Assembly: GCF_050278625.1 (NCBI RefSeq)
Contig: NZ_JBNNTI010000001.1
Location: 124,001 to 188,000, forward strand
DNA length: 64,000 bases
Source: Viridibacillus sp050278625
GTDB lineage: Bacteria; Bacillota; Bacilli; Bacillales_A; Planococcaceae
Direction of reading: 5' to 3'
Shown here: one piece after another, positions 15,764-23,793 of the stretch
Numbering within the stretch: position 1 is the first letter of the stretch
How the letters are laid out: every line of letters begins with the position of its first letter
Position numbers and translations under genes: made by a program
Notes under the pieces: model-generated
What the model was told of the DNA's origin: nothing
The model's database searches: none
Seen by the model: only the letters and a program-made list of their open reading frames with translations

Positions 15764-16668
15764 GCCCCCACCACCAATTTCAAAAATATTTCTTCAAGTG
15801 TTTCGTGATCATCAATTTCAAAACGAATGATATCAACCTTATTTTCTATGGCATTCTGGATAAGTTTATTTTTATTTTCAATAACATCATCTAATGTAAC
15901 TTTCACTTTAGGACCGGTCATTTTTGCACTTTTTACATAGGGAAGCATTTTAACAGTTTCTAACCAAAATTTATCTGTTTGTGAAATTTCTAAACATACA
16001 ACAGGTTTACTATTACGACTTATCAAATCAGTCATCGTTGTATCTTCAATCTTATTTCCATTTTTAATGATGACGAACCTTTCACATATTTCCTCTGCAT
16101 CATTTAATATATGAGTGGATAATAATATAGTCGTTTCTTTCTTTATTTCCTGAATTAAATTTAGTACTTCTCTTCTACCAACTGGATCTAAGGCTGAGAC
16201 TGGTTCATCCATAACGATAAAAGCTGGTTTATGTAACAATGCCTGAGCAATACCAAGTCTTTGCTTCATCCCTCCAGAAAAAGTGCGAACTTTGGTATTT
16301 TCTTCACCTGAAAGCCCTACTTTAGCTAATATTTTGGGGACCTCCTTTATCAATACTTTTTTTGAAATCTCCGACAGCTGCCCCATAAAAAAGAGTGTTT
16401 CTTTCGCTGTCATCCATTCATAAAAATTTGGATATTGAGGTAAATACCCAATTTCACGCTTCATTTTCGAAATGTTTTTACCATCTAAAAGTACTTCACC
16501 TTCATCTGTATGAAGTATATCAGCAATTATTTTAATTAGAGTCGATTTCCCGGCTCCATTAGGTCCTATTAAACCTACACACTGCCCCGTTTCTAATACC
16601 ATTGAAAATTGATTAACAGCAATCTTTTCTTTGAATTTTTTTGTTATATTTTTAATTTCTAGTTTCAA
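15760..16668 (-). CDS. ABC transporter ATP-binding protein, YxlF-like
   Basis: The ATPase subunit of the adjacent exporter, 302 residues. Walker A is GPNGAGKST at 35-43, the signature is FSGGMKQRLG at about 132-141, Walker B is FIVMDEPVSAL at about 152-162, and the switch histidine is in LLSTHIL. A C-terminal extension of about 80 residues, typical of this antibiotic/peptide-export clade, follows the nucleotide-binding domain. It overlaps the small PLDc_N gene and the permease gene by four bases each, a tightly coupled three-gene unit. Confidence 0.9.
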   Translation of the reverse strand: MKLEIKNITKKFKEKIAVNQFSMVLETGQCVGLIGPNGAGKSTLIKIIADILHTDEGEVLLDGKNISKMKREIGYLPQYPNFYEWMTAKETLFFMGQLSEISKKVLIKEVPKILAKVGLSGEENTKVRTFSGGMKQRLGIAQALLHKPAFIVMDEPVSALDPVGRREVLNLIQEIKKETTILLSTHILNDAEEICERFVIIKNGNKIEDTTMTDLISRNSKPVVCLEISQTDKFWLETVKMLPYVKSAKMTGPKVKVTLDDVIENKNKLIQNAIENKVDIIRFEIDDHETLEEIFLKLVVGA

Positions 16669-16904
16669 GATGACTTACCGTCCCTTCTTCCTATTACAAA
16701 ATATAAAATCGGTCCAATTGTATTGCAAAATAAAATAACGATTGTCCATATAAATACATTTTCCCTCGTCTTACGATTTCGATATAAATCCATTAGAGCA
16801 ATCAAAATAAGAATAAATCCTACTGCCATGAAAGGTAATATGATTGGTAATACTGTCATCCAATCGATATCCTTTAATTCATCCAAGCCATAATGTAATT
16901 GCAT
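16665..16904 (-). CDS. PLDc_N-type small membrane protein, YxlE-like
   Basis: 79 residues with two membrane helices (about 20-41 and 51-71) and the PLDc_N signature between and after them: LMDLYRNRKTR, then FIWTIVILFCNTIGPILYFV and a GRR end. Free-standing PLDc_N proteins accompany ABC exporters of the YxlFG type. First gene of the three-gene unit. The upstream region carries palindromic operators (16938-16961) and the divergent regulator gene. In B. subtilis this block is driven by the ECF factor SigY; here no sigma gene is attached. Confidence 0.84.
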   Translation of the reverse strand: MQLHYGLDELKDIDWMTVLPIILPFMAVGFILILIALMDLYRNRKTRENVFIWTIVILFCNTIGPILYFVIGRRDGKSS

Positions 16905-16937
16905 TTAACTATCCCCTATCTACAATTCAATTTATTT

Positions 16938-16961
16938 ATTATCATTATTGATAATGATAAT
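16938..16961. promoter_or_regulatory. Palindromic operator, ABC-unit side
   Basis: A perfect palindrome ATTATCATTAT-TG-ATAATGATAAT lies 34 bp before the yxlE-like start. Its GATAATGATAAT half recurs on the regulator side (17071-17096), which suggests one DNA-binding protein acting on both promoters. The hexamers resemble Fur-box parts, but they diverge rather than converge, so I favour the adjacent HTH protein. Confidence 0.6.
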
Positions 16962-17048
16962 ATAATTGCGTTGCATTTGTATAGACTTATTTTCAAATTA
17001 TTTTAATTGAACACATCATTGTGACTTAAAATACTTTTACTCTTGTAT

Positions 17049-17087
17049 TTGTAATTTATTAATTCCTATCGATAATGTTATCATTAT
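17049..17087 (+). promoter_or_regulatory. Promoter and operator of the divergent HTH gene
   Basis: TTGTAA (17049-17054), a 16-bp spacer and GATAAT (17071-17076) form a possible promoter. The inverted repeat ATAATG-ttat-CATTAT (17072-17087) overlaps its -10 region, and another GATAATG follows at 17089. The layout suits autorepression. Confidence 0.5.
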
Positions 17088-17120
17088 GGATAATGAAAAC
17101 AATTTTTTAAAGGAGAAATA

Positions 17121-17660
17121 ATGATAAATAAAGCTGAAGTTTTAATTCACCCTGTTCGTATGAAAATATCTCAAGCACTTATGAGAAATAAAGAAACTGG
17201 CCTTACTCCCCTTGAAATGGTAAAAATTATAGAAGATGTGCCACAAGCCACTCTATATAGACATATTCAAGTGCTTTTGGATGCTGGTATTATCCAAATT
17301 ATTCGAGAAAAGAAAGTTAGATCTGTATTTGAGAAATACTATACACTTAACGAGGAAGCCGCTCGACTTGACTCAGAAGAATGGCAAAAATTATCCAAAG
17401 ATGAAAAGGTTAGTTATTTATCTTATTATCAATTATCTTTAATGACTCAATATGAGAGTTACCTAACTGGATTAGAACAAGATGGATCTAAAGAAGATAA
17501 GGCGACCTTTTCACTGTTAGAATTAAAAATTGATGATGAACATTTTAATAATTTCCAGCAAGAATTAAATAGTTTAATGCTCAAGTATTACAATGAAAAA
17601 ACTGACAGCCAGAATACCCATACACGTACAATAGCAGTAACAATTATTCCTAAATCTTAG
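17121..17660 (+). CDS. Winged-helix transcriptional regulator of the YxlEFG-like unit
   Basis: 179 residues. The N-terminal winged helix (about 1-80) is ArsR-like: EVLIHPVRMKISQALMRN, then the recognition segment PQATLYRHIQVLLDAGII and a charged wing. The C-terminal half is helical (SYLSYYQLSLMTQYESYL and following) and likely dimerises or senses a ligand. It lacks the metal-binding cysteines of classic ArsR. The ribosome binding site is AAAGGAGA. It is divergent from the ABC unit, and matching palindromes lie before both genes, so it most likely controls the exporter and itself. The signal is unknown. Confidence 0.82.
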   Translation: MINKAEVLIHPVRMKISQALMRNKETGLTPLEMVKIIEDVPQATLYRHIQVLLDAGIIQIIREKKVRSVFEKYYTLNEEAARLDSEEWQKLSKDEKVSYLSYYQLSLMTQYESYLTGLEQDGSKEDKATFSLLELKIDDEHFNNFQQELNSLMLKYYNEKTDSQNTHTRTIAVTIIPKS

Positions 17661-17812
17661 CTATAAATTAAGTTACAACTCTACATTAATAAACAGAAGT
17701 AAATTTGACTCAATCAATATGGAACCCTATCCAATTTAGCTTTTTTCTGCTCAAAATTATTTTAACGAAATTTACAATAAATTCTTCTTAAGATTAAAAA
17801 TGAGTACCAAAG

Positions 17813-17840
17813 AAGGACTAACTGATTTCAGTTAGTCCTT
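17813..17840 (+). terminator. Terminator of the HTH regulator gene
   Basis: A 12-bp perfect stem (AAGGACTAACTG / CAGTTAGTCCTT) with loop ATTT, then TCTCTTT. Nearly the same hairpin ends the peptidase E side at 14033-14060. Confidence 0.8.
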
Positions 17841-18065
17841 CTCTTTAAAAGTTAATTAATCCGGCATGCCCAATATCTTTTGTTCCAATCTTCAATCATT
17901 ATAAATTTACGCTTTGTATTATTCCTAAAAAGCTCCATAGATAAAACCTTAATTTTTTTTAAGCTTCTTTAGCTGGATTTTCTAGTAAGAGCTGTTCCTT
18001 TATTGATACTTTTCTATATTAGTCAACGGTTCAAATTCTTAATGAGCTTAAGGAAAACATAAATC

Positions 18066-18406
18066 TTATTTTAATGTCAGCAAATGAGATGGTCTTAATT
18101 CTTCACTTTCTACGACCATTACCTGCATACCATGTTCACTAGAAGTTTCATGCCATTCACCCTTGTCCCAAAATACGACATCACCAGGGCCTACATTTTT
18201 TTCATCTTCATCACCAACAACATTACCTGTCCCACTTAAAACTATAAGCAATTGATTTGTCACTGTTTGATGACTACCAATTACACCTTTTTCCCCAAAG
18301 TCATTAAACTAATATTTGCTGCTGTAGAAGATTGGCAAATATGCGATAGTTGAAAATCTGAATCAAACATATTTATCTGCCTTTTAGTCGTTTTAAATAG
18401 TTGCAT
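18066..18406 (-). pseudogene. Frameshifted cupin-domain protein
   Basis: The minus strand starts with AGGGGTG and ATG at 18406, reading MQLFKTTKRQINMFDSDFQL. It needs a one-base shift near 18300 to enter FGEKGVIGSHQTVTNQLLIV and the cupin barrel: GTGNVVGDEDEKNVGPGDVV, then FWDKGEWHETSSEHG. The cupin metal-site pattern is partly kept (PGDVVFWDKGEWHE), and the protein would be about 113 residues. The length is not a multiple of three. Either a recent pseudogene or a sequencing error in a real small cupin gene. Confidence 0.6.
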
Positions 18407-18455
18407 TTACTCACACCCCTAATTGTTGAAGCTACCTATTGTTTCCCATTGAACT

Positions 18456-18734
18456 TCATAATTCAAAATTCTTTTCATGACTACCCAAAAAGCCTCTTTT
18501 CAATTGTAATAATACTAGTGAAAGTACCGCTGCATTAATAGCATAAAAAATAGCATATATTATAGCCGCTTTTTTTTCAGAAAGTTCGAAAATCGGCAAA
18601 ACATTAGGAATTACTAATAAAATAATCGTTACGATAGACGAAAATAAGATACTTTTATGCTTGAAAATACCGATAAAGCTTGAAATGAAAACAACCAAAA
18701 AAGCTAAATAATGATAATAAGGGATAACGGACAC
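18456..18734 (-). CDS. Small integral membrane protein, 92 residues
   Basis: An unrecognised protein with three hydrophobic segments (about 6-22, 28-48 and 55-78), a short polar loop around SEKKAA and a basic C-terminal tail. A GTG start at 18734 follows GAGGAGAG by seven to eight bases, which is good support. It lies 20 bp downstream of the methyltransferase gene on the same strand and is probably co-transcribed with it. Function unknown. Confidence 0.62.
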   Translation of the reverse strand: MSVIPYYHYLAFLVVFISSFIGIFKHKSILFSSIVTIILLVIPNVLPIFELSEKKAAIIYAIFYAINAAVLSLVLLQLKRGFLGSHEKNFEL

Positions 18735-18754
18735 ATATTCTCTCCTCTGTAAAG

Positions 18755-19570
18755 TTATTTTACAATTGATAAGATAGAATCGTCATTGTAAGATTCACTG
18801 ACCTTTTTACACACATAATTCATACTATAGCTATTATTTGTAATTGGGTTTTCTTGCCAGTCTTGATATATTTGAAGTACTTCAAACCCATGATTAGCAA
18901 GCAATCGTTCCATCTCCTTTGGGTAAACATATCTTAATGTAACATTAGTACGCACTTCATTTACTATATGATTTGTTTCATCTTTATATTTTCGAATTGT
19001 TGTATAATATTGCAATTGATTGAGAGCATCATATTTTGCAATTGTCGACACATCTACTTTATATTGCGTTTCACTATCAATATATGTATGCCAGAATTCT
19101 TCTGTTTCAGGCTGTAATAATTCTTCAACACTTGGAAACCTCGTATCAAAAATGAAAATACCACCTTGAAGTAAGTGTCTATTAACTGAGGATAATAACC
19201 TATCTTGATCTTCATTTTTTAGAAAATGTTGAAAAGAATTTCCTACAGAGAATACAAAATCGGTTTTAAAATTTAAATCTAACTTCGTACAATCTTGCTG
19301 AATCCAATCGATTGGTAAATCTAGTTTATTGGCTTTCTTTGTTGCTTCATTTAGCATACCTTTATGTGAGTCTACCCCTACTATCTTATGACCACTTTTT
19401 GCTAGTGGAATCGTTGCTCTACCAGTTCCACATGCGATATCAAGAATTGTCCCTTTAGCTTTTGACGCATATTTTTGTAAGAAAGGAATATCTTCTGTAT
19501 AAAGATTATTTTCTTTATCATATAAGGTTGGATCATCATATTCCTCAGTATTATGTTGTTGTATTGTCAT
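18755..19570 (-). CDS. Class I SAM-dependent methyltransferase
   Basis: 271 residues. The SAM-binding motif I is ILDIACGTGRATIPLAKSG at about 42-60, followed by the acidic loop VGVDSHKGMLNEA and motif IV-like KTDFVFSVGNSFQHFL. The body matches small-molecule methyltransferases of the methyltransferase-25 type. The C-terminal third is beta-rich and may bind the substrate, which cannot be named. The ribosome binding site AAAAGGAG lies before the ATG. The small membrane protein gene follows 20 bp downstream. Confidence 0.85.
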   Translation of the reverse strand: MTIQQHNTEEYDDPTLYDKENNLYTEDIPFLQKYASKAKGTILDIACGTGRATIPLAKSGHKIVGVDSHKGMLNEATKKANKLDLPIDWIQQDCTKLDLNFKTDFVFSVGNSFQHFLKNEDQDRLLSSVNRHLLQGGIFIFDTRFPSVEELLQPETEEFWHTYIDSETQYKVDVSTIAKYDALNQLQYYTTIRKYKDETNHIVNEVRTNVTLRYVYPKEMERLLANHGFEVLQIYQDWQENPITNNSYSMNYVCKKVSESYNDDSILSIVK

Positions 19571-19804
19571 GATTTATGTTCTCCTTTTACCTAAAATTTC
19601 TTTTCATCTATTTGCTTGATCAATCATTCTATCCCTATTCCAATTGTTTCCTATCGGCATTTCAGCTCTCTAATTATCCCATATTTTAAATATTATTACA
19701 TTGTCATTAATAGAATTCAGTTGATAATTTTCTATTCGAGAAGCTTTTGCGGTCTTCAGAGGTATTTCCAATTACTTGTTGACGTTACTAATAACACCAA
19801 CAAA

Positions 19805-19831
19805 AAACTGCGAGAATATTTCCCGCAGTTT
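19805..19831 (-). terminator. Terminator of the acyl-CoA operon
   Basis: AAACTGCG / CGCAGTTT stem followed on the minus strand by TTTTTTG, immediately after the dehydrogenase stop. Confidence 0.8.
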
Positions 19832-19835
19832 CCCT

Positions 19836-21515
19836 TTATACAATTTCCTCAAAATATTGTACTGTTTTCATTAAGTCTCCTATATCTCTTAAAGCCCACA
19901 CTTCATCTAAATACACTTCAGCAAGTTTCTTGTATCTTCCACCATGTTTTGCTGCCCATTCAACCGCTACGACGCTTTCATATAAGTGTGCCATTTTCTT
20001 AGCTAATTTTTTCGCCTCAAAACTTTGTAGATCAACATCTAAATTCGCGAATTTTGTAAGTTCTTTTGTTAATAATTTTAGCTGAATTACGACAATTTGT
20101 TTTAGCTCATTGTCTGCAATTTGCTGTAAGCGCATTTGCATAACATTAGTGAATACGATATGTGCTGAATATTTATTAACTAGACGAATTAACTCCAACC
20201 CTAGAATATTTGCAGTCCCTTCCCAAACCGTAAGAACTTGTGCATCACGTAATAACCTTGGTGTGACAAAATCCTCAATATAACCATTTCCACCGTGCAT
20301 TTCAATCGCTTCATGTGCGAAATGAATTGCTTGTTCAGCTGTTTCCTTTTTCATAATAGCGATATACAAGCGATTCAATATCACTTCTTGTTCCGTAGCT
20401 TCACCTGCCGTTACTTTTTCATACAACCCAATCAAACCAAAAACTGTTGCTACTTCTACATGAAGCGTTGCTGCAAGCTTTCCTAAAGTATCACGTACCA
20501 TTGGAAAATCCGATAATCGCTTGCCAAATGCATTTCTACGAGTTGCGTAGTCCTTTGCCTCAAGTAGCGCTCTACGCATAATACCTATAGAAGCGACCGC
20601 GTTACAAATCCTTGATAGATTTAAAGCTTCCATCATATAATAGAATCCTTTAGTAGGATCTCCAACAACAAAAGCTTCAGCTCCGTCAAATTCAACTTCA
20701 CCTGATGGTACTGCCCTGACACCTAGTTTATCTTTCAAACGGCGCACACGTAGGTGATTGACTTCACCGTTGTCCTTACGCCAAGGTACTGCAAATAATG
20801 TTAATCCTTTTGAACCAACCGGTGCCCCCTCTATTCGTGCTAGAACCATAGCAACTCCACACATACCTGCGTTTGATGCAAAATATTTTTCACCAAAGAG
20901 TCTGTAGTTGTTACCTTCTTTTACTTCTTTTACTGCTTTTACAACATTGGCACCAACGTCAGAACCCCCTTGTCTTTCCGTTAAAAACGTAGCACCTTCA
21001 AATAATGGACCCTCACCGGTAGAACAAACGGGTGTTAAAAATCGTTCTTTTAATGTATCATCAGCATAATGATCTAATAGATAGGCTGTAGCCATGGTTA
21101 ATGTGACTGGACAATAAAATCCAGGCTCAGCATGGGATAATAAATAGCCTTGTGCAAAGCTATAAGTGTAATTCCCTTTGACTCCAAGCGCTGGAATCTC
21201 CTTATGAACATAGCCGACAATCCCAGTATCATACGTTTCTTGTACCGTTTTTTTATAGCCGTCATTAACCCATACTTCCGAAACTTCTTCACCATATTTG
21301 TCATACCTTTTCAATTTCGGTTCGCCTTCACGATCAGTATGTTTTGCACGTAAGTCGATGTCATTGGCACATAATTCACCAAATACAGTTAATTCTCGGG
21401 TAGCATAATCTAAAAAGTCCTTGTTTAATGTATCTTCTAATATTAGCTGCAAAGTGTTATTATCCTGAAAGAAATTTCGCGTTGTTTTCTCTGTCACATC
21501 TTGTAATACTTTCAT
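19836..21515 (-). CDS. Acyl-CoA dehydrogenase, AidB-like
   Basis: A flavoenzyme of 559 residues, longer than ordinary acyl-CoA dehydrogenases (about 380) and matching the AidB-like subfamily with an N-terminal extension of about 130 residues. FAD/substrate-binding blocks are visible: TFLTERQGGSDVGANVV (about 178-194), KYFASNAGMCGVAMVLARI, and in the C-terminal helical domain EAIEMHGGNGYIEDF, where the glycine-rich turn binds FAD. It would oxidise an acyl-CoA; the chain type is unknown. Its ATG overlaps the synthetase stop by four bases, so the two are coupled. The MerR gene leads the operon. Confidence 0.9.
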   Translation of the reverse strand: MKVLQDVTEKTTRNFFQDNNTLQLILEDTLNKDFLDYATRELTVFGELCANDIDLRAKHTDREGEPKLKRYDKYGEEVSEVWVNDGYKKTVQETYDTGIVGYVHKEIPALGVKGNYTYSFAQGYLLSHAEPGFYCPVTLTMATAYLLDHYADDTLKERFLTPVCSTGEGPLFEGATFLTERQGGSDVGANVVKAVKEVKEGNNYRLFGEKYFASNAGMCGVAMVLARIEGAPVGSKGLTLFAVPWRKDNGEVNHLRVRRLKDKLGVRAVPSGEVEFDGAEAFVVGDPTKGFYYMMEALNLSRICNAVASIGIMRRALLEAKDYATRRNAFGKRLSDFPMVRDTLGKLAATLHVEVATVFGLIGLYEKVTAGEATEQEVILNRLYIAIMKKETAEQAIHFAHEAIEMHGGNGYIEDFVTPRLLRDAQVLTVWEGTANILGLELIRLVNKYSAHIVFTNVMQMRLQQIADNELKQIVVIQLKLLTKELTKFANLDVDLQSFEAKKLAKKMAHLYESVVAVEWAAKHGGRYKKLAEVYLDEVWALRDIGDLMKTVQYFEEIV

Positions 21516-23017
21516 TGAACTACACCTACATTTCTTAAAGACTGTTTTAATATTTTTCCTGATGCATTTCTCGGAAGTGCATCGACTTGTTCAAATAGTC
21601 TTGGCACTTTAAATTTAGCTAAATGCTCCGTTAAATAATACGTCAACTTTTCTACATCGACTTGTTCAAATGAGGCGAATACAGCTTTGACCGTTTCTCC
21701 CCATTCTGGGTGAGGAACTCCCACTACAGCAACTTCCTGAATGCCACCATATTGCAATATTTGTTCTTCAATCTCTTTCGGATAAATATTAACCCCACCT
21801 GAAATAATTAAATCTTTCTTTCTATCAACAACCCAAATGTATCCGTCCTCATCAAATTTTGCTAAGTCACCAGTTTTCAACCAGTCACCTATAAAGGCAG
21901 CTTTCGTTTCCTCTTCATTTTTATAGTAACCTAGCATATTACCTTCACCTAATAGAATAATTTCACCTACTTCTCCTACAGCTACGTTCTCACCTGTATC
22001 TTTAACAATTCTCAATTCAGTATGGAGTGGTGCACGGTGTCCGATGCTCCCTGCCTTGTTTTCATGTTCATGTGCCATTAAAATCGAACCACTTGGCCCT
22101 GCTTCCGTTAAACCGTAAACACATACCAAATGATCTGTTTGAAAAGCTTGCTGTATGAACTCTACTTCTTTTTTAGATACTGGCGCACCACCATATACCC
22201 ACCATTTTATCGAAGAAAGGTCTGCATCTTTTAATTTGGGATTTTGTGCTGTTAATAGATAAGCAACCGGTGCTCCGAAGAAATGTGTCGTCTTCTCTTC
22301 GATAACTGTATCGATGAAAAGATCTGGTGTGAAAGTTGGCGTTAATACTGCCGTTGCTCCAACTATCATTCCGGCCATCAAAAATAAATGTAGTGGCGCA
22401 GAGTGACTTAATGGCATCATAAGTAATAAACGACTCTCTAGCTTCATTTCCATTTCTACACAAATCATTTGGGCAACTGTTAAGATATTTCGATAACTAA
22501 ATAGAACACCTTTTGGGCTACCTGTTGTACCAGAAGTATAGAGAATAGTTGATTCATCATCTTCTTTTAAAGTACAAATTTTTTCGTGATCTTTACTACT
22601 TGCTACTAATTTCTCGAAGCTTAACCAATCATCCACTTCATCGCCTGTTTTAATAAGTAAACCCGGATTTTGTAGCTTTTCGACTACTGGAAATAGGTGT
22701 TCATGAGCAATGAAAGCGGTCGCATCTGAGTGATTAAGAATATATTCCACTTCTTTTGTAGAGAACTTTGCATTGATTGGTACTATTACGGCTCCTAGAC
22801 GCTGTACTGCAAAATAGCTAATTACAAATTCCATTACATTCGGCATAAATAAGACAACTTTATCACCTTGTTTAATTTGCTTCTCGTGTAAAGCATTAGC
22901 GAATTGATTGACTAATTGATTTAACTCTTTGAAATTGACACGATTGCCTTGACTCACAACAGCATCCCCAAGTGGATACTTCCTTGCATTACGCTCTAAT
23001 AATTGTGAACTATTCAA
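21512..23017 (-). CDS. AMP-forming acyl-CoA synthetase
   Basis: 501 residues of the ANL superfamily, activating a fatty acid to acyl-CoA with ATP. The P-loop-like A3 motif TILYTSGTTGSPKGV lies at about 155-169, the A5 region reads VYGLTEAGPSG, and the A7/A8 hinge region reads WLKTGDLAKFDEDGYIWVVD and RKKDLIISGGVNIYP. The catalytic lysine A10 is within RNASGKILKQSL near the C-terminus. It starts with TTG at 23017, preceded by AAAGGGAG, and overlaps the MerR gene by eight bases. With the downstream dehydrogenase it forms a fatty-acid-use operon. Confidence 0.92.
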   Translation of the reverse strand: MNSSQLLERNARKYPLGDAVVSQGNRVNFKELNQLVNQFANALHEKQIKQGDKVVLFMPNVMEFVISYFAVQRLGAVIVPINAKFSTKEVEYILNHSDATAFIAHEHLFPVVEKLQNPGLLIKTGDEVDDWLSFEKLVASSKDHEKICTLKEDDESTILYTSGTTGSPKGVLFSYRNILTVAQMICVEMEMKLESRLLLMMPLSHSAPLHLFLMAGMIVGATAVLTPTFTPDLFIDTVIEEKTTHFFGAPVAYLLTAQNPKLKDADLSSIKWWVYGGAPVSKKEVEFIQQAFQTDHLVCVYGLTEAGPSGSILMAHEHENKAGSIGHRAPLHTELRIVKDTGENVAVGEVGEIILLGEGNMLGYYKNEEETKAAFIGDWLKTGDLAKFDEDGYIWVVDRKKDLIISGGVNIYPKEIEEQILQYGGIQEVAVVGVPHPEWGETVKAVFASFEQVDVEKLTYYLTEHLAKFKVPRLFEQVDALPRNASGKILKQSLRNVGVVQ

Positions 23018-23399
23018 TACGTCTATCTCCCTTTGAATTAATTAATTTTTCAGTAAAATCAAGGTGCAAAGTTTCCAATTCATCTCGTATTCCCTGCAAC
23101 TCCCGCATTTTCTCATCAATTTCAGCTATCTTTTGCTTTCCATATGCAACGGTTCTTTCAAGTTGTTTAATACCTGTTCGATCCTTGTCAAATAGTAATA
23201 CCATTTCTTTGATTTCGTCGAGTGAAAACCCATACTTCTTACCTCTGAAAATTAGTTTTAACTTTGCATAATCCGAATTTGTATACATTCGCTTATTGGT
23301 ATCTGTCCTTTGTGGAGATAACAATCCGAGTTCCTCATAATAACGAATGGTCCTTGTCGTTACATCAAATTCTTTTGCAATTTCTGTAATTGTTCTCAA
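23010..23399 (-). CDS. MerR-family regulator of the acyl-CoA operon
   Basis: 129 residues. The N-terminal winged helix reads TITEIAKEFDVTTRTIRYYE and continues ELGLLSPQRTDTNKRMYTNSD, the MerR signature, followed by GFSLDEIKEMVLLFD and a long coiled-coil dimer helix (about 75-120). It lacks the metal-binding cysteines of MerR/CueR proteins and resembles the LiuR-like members that control branched-chain or fatty-acid breakdown. The only sensible start is a TTG at 23399 with AGGATGG upstream. It leads the operon, overlapping the synthetase gene by eight bases, and its promoter has the long spacer this family acts on. Confidence 0.9.
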   Translation of the reverse strand: MRTITEIAKEFDVTTRTIRYYEELGLLSPQRTDTNKRMYTNSDYAKLKLIFRGKKYGFSLDEIKEMVLLFDKDRTGIKQLERTVAYGKQKIAEIDEKMRELQGIRDELETLHLDFTEKLINSKGDRRIE

Positions 23400-23432
23400 A
23401 TTGCTTCACCATCCTGACAAGAACTTAGAAGC

Positions 23433-23463
23433 AGTATATCATTGACGTTAACGTAAAGTTCAA
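23433..23463 (-). promoter_or_regulatory. MerR-type promoter with 19-bp spacer and operator
   Basis: On the minus strand: TTGAAC (23458-23463), exactly 19 bp, then TATACT (23433-23438). The spacer contains TTTACGTTAACGTCAA, a near-palindrome like the LiuR motif I recall. An over-long spacer holding the dyad is the hallmark of MerR-regulated promoters. It lies about 35 bp before the regulator start. Confidence 0.8.
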
Positions 23464-23749
23464 CCATTAACTGCTCTAGTTTTCTATGAAAAATATTTTT
23501 TTATTTCACTGAAGTTAATTTACTATTTAGCTGTTTGTAGAAACTCACCATGTGATATTTCACGATTGTTTTTTGTTTAGTATAAGAGTCTAGTAATAAT
23601 CATATTGCTTGCCTTAAATATCATCACCTAAATGTTTACTAACATTAATAAATGTACAATCAGCGTTGTTAATTGCTAACACTTTCGAAATCATTGGCTA
23701 TTGCCGTGCACAAATGTTGTTGCACTCATAATAAAATCATTAAATAAAA

Positions 23750-23775
23750 AGCGCACTACAAACACATGTAGTACA
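23750..23775 (-). terminator. Probable terminator of the nitronate monooxygenase-like gene
   Basis: ACTACA (23755-23760) / TGTAGT (23767-23772) stem, followed on the minus strand by GCGCTTTTTATTT. Short stem, but well placed 20 bp after the gene. Confidence 0.5.
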
Positions 23776-23793
23776 CCCAATAAATTATCTAAA

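Noticed and set aside
16938..16961. Fur box
   Set aside because: GATAAT hexamers are present but arranged diverging rather than in the converging Fur pattern, and no iron genes are nearby; operator of the adjacent HTH protein is a better fit.
22704..22718. Catabolite-response (cre) site TGAAAGCGGTCGCA in the acyl-CoA synthetase gene
   Set aside because: One consensus base is wrong and it lies deep inside the coding region, so chance is a sufficient explanation.
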